Assembly: GCA_942493055.1 (NCBI GenBank)
Contig: OW818680.1
Location: forward strand, 4,960,001 to 5,024,000
Source: CAIZQW01 sp942493055
GTDB lineage: Bacteria > Verrucomicrobiota > Kiritimatiellia > RFP12 > UBA1067
Reading direction: 5' to 3'
Length of the DNA stretch: 64,000 bases
Below the pieces are notes generated by a model. That model saw only the letters and a list, made by a program, of their open reading frames with translations. It did not search any database and had not been told where the DNA came from. A program made the translations under genes and the position numbers. Below, piece by piece: positions 61,201 to 64,000 of this stretch (its first letter is position 1; each line of letters opens with the position of its first letter).

Positions 61201-61313
61201 GCGGATCGTTTTCCTTGGCCAGCGTTTTGCCTCAGGACTGGAAACTGAAAAAAGAGGGGAATGCGCTGCTCGTGAGATACGTTTCACCGGGCACGATGGT
61301 CAGCTTCTTCTAG
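58263..61313 (+). CDS. Secreted PATR-repeat protein of the second locus
   Basis: 1016 aa; GAGGAG precedes the ATG. The signal peptide ends near ALASQAGQ. The N-terminal motif (WWSGNGTTLGGNGTWNATSATNWG in part) is the typical start of PATR beta-helices. Repeats include LIKIGTGTQTLSGFCTYTGA, LIKTGSGAIRLGVSGHAYTG and LIKVGAGTQTLSGANTYYGG. The end is a small beta domain (VVTIAVPSNLTDKSKVYTLV) and the tail GTMVSFF. No barrel is present. Driven from the direct-repeat promoter at 58166. Probably a surface glycan-binding or matrix protein. Confidence 0.85.
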   Translation: MNTMLKKLVGCFGLFMSLALASQAGQYWWSGNGTTLGGNGTWNATSATNWGTSVAGPFNMSWPNGGGDEAVFTNTSGTVTLGTTINLNAMTFTANNAMTFNSGTLDFGNGAATLSISNDANVTLNSSLAGSGTLSLKTTKNTWQRGFTLKNANNSAFTGKLVAQSMAGTYFWLFATNDFNFGAVPASFIPDAVSLGGGVCVENAAGNTLNISTNRGITVQASGCTFISSTGTINLNSIISGPGNSGALQLNANGGTIKLNAVNTYMNRTDLYGGGSYVIGVDNALPHGAGRGSVQFRCWNSRGLLDLNGHTLTINGLYQQGATYDAISGINNAAVGAATLIVGDADANNYTFSCIITNSGAALSLIKIGTGTQTLSGFCTYTGATTVNGGTLTISGTNSASSGMTVNNGGTLVISGLLSNAVPLTVNAGGTLRADLLVNTNGVFNSASAVTLAGGTLNVKGKNSGTSMTALGNLNVNPSGSTISITPNGGSGTTLTLGNTWTRQVGGTLLIDISAAGSSILSSSPTLTNGIIGGYAFVKDAIGTGFATVTGGNVARFTGTTLLDATVALSDLNGSLNYIAAAGVTLSGPSATQNVNSIEASAGFSSGSKTLLVGSGGVLLQGTGWFGFSGTLTSPTGELIVYSSNNGSPDLYAKVVDYGATKVDLIKTGSGAIRLGVSGHAYTGNTIVNGGWLGRASEIPYGAGKGNLVVDLGGTVDLEGGNLKVNGLTQSAGNMGGSVTTANYGGTLPKLTVGYADTSAAFSGVISDQGAARSLALIKVGAGTQTLSGANTYYGGTILSNGVLSVSSTNNIGGANAKVTFAGGTLRITGTSFTSFGATPVTVSGNVGLDIVESTNAFTFTNDVTGTLTKTGSGSLAVSGSVASLVTDNRTLVSESGSVDNWTLKSLTGGAYTPAGIESVTGTLTLEGNYTFDLNADGTGDKLTATGAVTMNSIVVTIAVPSNLTDKSKVYTLVQGSSLSGSFSLASVLPQDWKLKKEGNALLVRYVSPGTMVSFF

Positions 61314-61314
61314 A

Positions 61315-61432
61315 TTTTTGGAGTGCGGCGGCAAGCGGTATTCCGCGCGACGCCGCTTTTTCGAAACTAAGAAAAGCGGTGCCGCGCTCGTCCGGCGGAT
61401 GCCAGACTCGACTTGTCACCGCACTCCAAAAA
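61315..61432. repeat. 118-bp element with perfect 14-bp terminal inverted repeats
   Basis: TTTTTGGAGTGCGG (61315-61328) and its exact complement CCGCACTCCAAAAA (61419-61432) bound a GC-rich interior that holds a GCCGCTTTT/AAAAGCGGTGC hairpin. It starts directly after the PATR stop and resembles a non-coding MITE-like or REP-like element. It could also act as a terminator. Confidence 0.75.
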
Positions 61433-61452
61433 GAGCTGCTGGACAGGGCGCT

Positions 61453-61513
61453 AAAAGGGGAACGGGTTTTCTAACCCGTTGAAGCACGGACTGGAAAGTC
61501 CGTGCCCCTTTTT
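61453..61513 (+). terminator. Three-stem hairpin with U-tract
   Basis: An outer AAAAGGG/CCCTTTT stem encloses two perfect hairpins, AACGGGTT/AACCCGTT and GCACGGACT/AGTCCGTGC, and ends in five T. A good terminator candidate after the PATR gene. The fold, an outer stem with two inner hairpins, is the same as in the unrelated GGGAG cores elsewhere in the window. Confidence 0.65.
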
Positions 61514-61547
61514 CGTTTGGAATGAACGAGAGGGAACTCGGGAAAGG

Positions 61548-61722
61548 AATAATGGAATGGTGGAATCTTGGAATATTGGAAGAAGACCCCTGTGAGGGCG
61601 GTCGGATCGACCGCCGGACGGCGATCCGCCGTCCCTCCCAGAGCCGCTATTCGTCTTTCCCCATCATTCCAACATTCCCATATTCCAACATTCCAGTTTG
61701 AAATTATAGACAAAGGGACAGT
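61548..61722. repeat. GGAAT-armed hairpin repeat, copy D
   Basis: The left arm is GGAATAATGGAATGGTGG-rich. The right arm (CATTCCAACATTCCCATATT) ends TTATAGACAAAGGG, as in copy A. The core 61594-61639 has a GAGGG/CCCTC stem around GCGGTCG/CGACCGC and GGACGGC/GCCGTCC, a different sequence with the same fold as the other cores. It ends 12 bp before the next gene. Confidence 0.85.
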
Positions 61723-61734
61723 AGGCTTATAATT

Positions 61735-64000
61735 ATGAAACGAAATCAAATGCTCGCGATCGCGATGCTGTTGGTGGCTGGGCTGGGCGTCCATGCCGCT
61801 GAACTGAAGTGGATAGAGCCCTACGAGGCGGCCAAGCAGGAGGCGAAGCGGACAGGCAAGCCAATGCTGGTGTTTATCGGAAATCTGGAGAGTTGCAAAG
61901 ACTGTCAGGCCTTCACGAATGAGGTCTGCACGGCACAGGCGTTCATGGAGTATGCCGCGGCCAACCTGATCTGCGCACGGGTTCTTGAGGTTCGATCCGA
62001 TTCAAAAGAGGAGCGCTGGACAAAGTCCCGGATCATTGAAGAATTCAATATCCCGAACGCGCATGCCGTGATCATTGCGAACAAGGAAGGCAAGCGGATC
62101 GGCGAGCTCTCAACGGCTCCCCAGTCCGTCGTCCAATTCATCGCGGATATCCAGATGATTGTCGCCAAGGCGCCAATCAATGGAGAAGGCCGTTTGAAAT
62201 ATTCCGAAGTTGGGATGTTCGACAAGACGTTCGTGCCTGCGAAGACCTACGCGAGCTCGGTGACGGCGTTTTCCAATGAGCCGCTCAAAGGCCGCTATAT
62301 CAATTTCATGACAACGGTGCGCGTCCAACCTTGGGAGAACACGCGGACCCGTTCGCATGGCACCTGGATGGAAAGGAGCCAGCACACGCCCGAGATCGCG
62401 TTGAAGATGCGCAAGTCGCTGGCCGAGGCCTTTCCCGGCGCGCGGATGACATGGGGTTGGTCTTGGCATGCATTGGTTGATCCAGCACCCAATTATGTTG
62501 AACTGCGTAAGCTGATGGCGGAGATACACAAGCAGTACGGGGATGAGATCACCCTCTATCCGGGAGTTTATTTCGAAAACAAGTTTAATACGATCGAACA
62601 ATCTAAGAAGGATTTGCATGACGGGCTGGAACTTGTTTCAAAAATGGTCGGGGACGGGTACCGTCCGAAGTCGGTCCTGGCTGGGATCATGTCAATCGAG
62701 GCCATGAAGTTCTTGGCCGAGAACGAAGGTATCCACGTGGTCCAGGGGCAGATCTGGAGCCAGTTTAATGTGGATGGGCAGGGGGGCGACGGGGGCATCA
62801 TCTACCCGTACTACCCGAGCCGGGATCATTACCTGAAACCGGCTCAGGGCTCCCGTCAGGACGCGGATTTTCTGGACATGGTAAATCTCGACGGCTGGTC
62901 CGTGGATTTCTTTGCGGCGCGCAACAACGGGGGCGGGAGCCGTGACGGCATCGGCCCGCTTGAAACCAATGGCGGGTATGGCTTGGGCATGGAGTACGGC
63001 ACCAAGGAAATGCTGCACGTCACGGATGTTCATTTCAACGACCAGGCTGTGGCGCATAACGGATTCGGTTATCTGCCGAATATCTGGGAGCTGTGTGTCT
63101 TTTCCTGGATCCATCCGAACTATCTCTCCAATTGGCTCAAGGCAATCCGGACGAAATACCCGGACACCCAGATGCTGACGCTGGGCGAGTTCGGCGAGCT
63201 GTGGAGAAAGCACAATCCAGACAACAGCCGTATCAAGCTGAAGTTCGTGGAGAGGGGTAATGGCCTGATGCCCAGTCTGGAAGAGGCGAAGAAGATCAAT
63301 CCGAATTATAACCATCGCGCTGACCTGTTCTGCCCGGAGATGGAAATCCGCTGGTACTTCAACAAGGACTTCCGTCTGGCCACGATGCGGAACTGGAAAG
63401 AGAACGGACCGCTGCGGATCATGGATTACACGCGCTACAACCAGCCTTATCTGGAGCCTGCCGGCAATGTGGTTGATATGCACTGGGACTTGATGGATTT
63501 GATCAACCAGAAGCAAACCCGGACTCAGGATCGGGACCGGAGCTTCTCGTCGTTGCCGCCGGAAGAGCAGCAGAAAATTCTCAAATGGTATCCGGATTCT
63601 GTCAAAGCTGCAACGCCTGCGGCCACAGCGAGCCAGCCTGCGGAACCGGAACAACTGCGCGGACTGCCCAGGCCCAAGGATCTGCCGCTGGCCCAGGGCT
63701 CGTTCCAGCCTACGAAGGCATCCTTGGATGAGTTATATCAGTGTCCGGAGTGGTTTGCCGATGCCAAGTTCGGGTTCTGGGCGCATTGGGGGCCGCAGTG
63801 TGTATTAATGCACGGTTGGAGCGCAAAGGGCTTATATGAAGAAGGCACAAAGCCTTATCAAGATCACATCGCAAAGTTCGGGCATCCGTCCAAACTGGGG
63901 TATAAAGACCATTTGCCGTTGTTCACGGCGGACAAGTTTGATCCCGAGGGGCTGATGGCGGAGTTCAAGGCGATGGGGGCCCGGATGTTTCTGGCCATGG
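61735..64000 (+). CDS. Thioredoxin-like / DUF3863-like / GH29 fusion protein (3' end beyond window)
   Basis: Open from the ATG at 61735 to the window end (755 codons seen). The signal peptide ends near GVHAAEL. A thioredoxin-like domain (about 25-140) has the redox motif CKDC (Cys54, Cys57) in MLVFIGNLESCKDC. The middle region (about 150-620) has an (alpha/beta) layout (MTWGWSWHALVDPAPNYV, ITLYPGVYFENKF, LTLGEFGELWRKHNPDN), which resembles the DUF3863/DUF3864 proteins of Bacteroides and Victivallis. A Pro/Ala linker leads to a GH29 alpha-L-fucosidase start at about residue 664 (CPEWFADAKFGFWAHWGPQ, GYKDHLPLFTADKFDPEGL, quoted in part). The catalytic nucleophile lies beyond the window. Confidence 0.85.
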   Translation, partial: MKRNQMLAIAMLLVAGLGVHAAELKWIEPYEAAKQEAKRTGKPMLVFIGNLESCKDCQAFTNEVCTAQAFMEYAAANLICARVLEVRSDSKEERWTKSRIIEEFNIPNAHAVIIANKEGKRIGELSTAPQSVVQFIADIQMIVAKAPINGEGRLKYSEVGMFDKTFVPAKTYASSVTAFSNEPLKGRYINFMTTVRVQPWENTRTRSHGTWMERSQHTPEIALKMRKSLAEAFPGARMTWGWSWHALVDPAPNYVELRKLMAEIHKQYGDEITLYPGVYFENKFNTIEQSKKDLHDGLELVSKMVGDGYRPKSVLAGIMSIEAMKFLAENEGIHVVQGQIWSQFNVDGQGGDGGIIYPYYPSRDHYLKPAQGSRQDADFLDMVNLDGWSVDFFAARNNGGGSRDGIGPLETNGGYGLGMEYGTKEMLHVTDVHFNDQAVAHNGFGYLPNIWELCVFSWIHPNYLSNWLKAIRTKYPDTQMLTLGEFGELWRKHNPDNSRIKLKFVERGNGLMPSLEEAKKINPNYNHRADLFCPEMEIRWYFNKDFRLATMRNWKENGPLRIMDYTRYNQPYLEPAGNVVDMHWDLMDLINQKQTRTQDRDRSFSSLPPEEQQKILKWYPDSVKAATPAATASQPAEPEQLRGLPRPKDLPLAQGSFQPTKASLDELYQCPEWFADAKFGFWAHWGPQCVLMHGWSAKGLYEEGTKPYQDHIAKFGHPSKLGYKDHLPLFTADKFDPEGLMAEFKAMGARMFLAM

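Noticed and set aside
62692..63654. Reverse-strand open frame of 320 codons
   Set aside because: Shadow of the Trx-DUF-GH29 gene, whose forward frame stays open to the window end and carries clear motifs.

Overview
The window reads as chromosome of a saccharolytic bacterium of the PVC group, most likely Kiritimatiellota or Lentisphaerota. This placement is inferred from gene style, with no marker gene to confirm it. The signs are secreted proteins built from autotransporter-associated beta-strand (PATR) repeats without a C-terminal barrel, many lipoproteins, GxGYxYP and GH2/GH29/GH130-type enzymes, XylR-type (LacI-sensor plus AraC-HTH) and LacI regulators, and dense families of intergenic palindromic repeats. 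No SusC/SusD or TonB receptor is present, no rRNA or tRNA gene was recognised, and no CRISPR array was seen.

Layout. 1-12.9 kb is mixed housekeeping and accessory sequence: a partial ThuA-like protein, a PAS histidine kinase/NtrC-type regulator pair, a glutaminyl-cyclase-like M28 lipoprotein, an HD-domain protein with a small membrane protein, a GH5-like lipoprotein, a HigBA-like toxin-antitoxin pair, a diverged xylose isomerase, a YbfF-type hydrolase, an RRM RNA-binding protein and a LacI regulator. 13-38 kb is one co-directional polysaccharide locus divergent from the LacI gene. It encodes a BNR/discoidin/FN3 protein, then a PATR protein followed by a heparinase-II/III-like protein, then a second such pair, two tandem GH2 enzymes with ATGA overlaps, and a beta-lactamase-fold serine hydrolase fused to Asp-rich repeats. 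38-46 kb holds an SGNH hydrolase, a beta-propeller protein, a gluzincin peptidase, YbeY, a PQQ-propeller protein, threonine aldolase and a beta-helix protein. 46.6-64 kb is a second carbohydrate locus: an (alpha/alpha)6 glycosidase, a GH130 phosphorylase, an MFS transporter, a GxGYxYP lipoprotein, a XylR-type activator, a large GH2 enzyme, a third PATR protein and a thioredoxin-GH29 fusion that runs off the window.

Most notable signals. (1) Two promoters of the second locus share an identical layout: paired 15-bp direct repeats with a 21-bp period, then a -10 box at the same distance. The XylR-type gene lies between them. (2) A dispersed hairpin element with GGAAT-rich arms encloses cores that keep the fold 'outer stem plus two hairpins' while the sequence changes. 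One copy is translated as part of a lipoprotein N-terminus. (3) All three PATR proteins end in a similar short hydrophobic C-terminal tail that may be an export or anchoring tag. (4) PATR and heparinase-like genes occur as duplicated pairs, which suggests a polysaccharide-handling system unlike SusC/D.

Together the second locus can be read as: extracellular or periplasmic trimming by the six-hairpin, GH2 and GH29 enzymes, uptake by the MFS carrier, phosphorolysis by the cytoplasmic GH130 enzyme, and control by the XylR-type sensor. The true substrate (beta-mannoside-containing glycan is the best guess from GH130) cannot be read from sequence alone.
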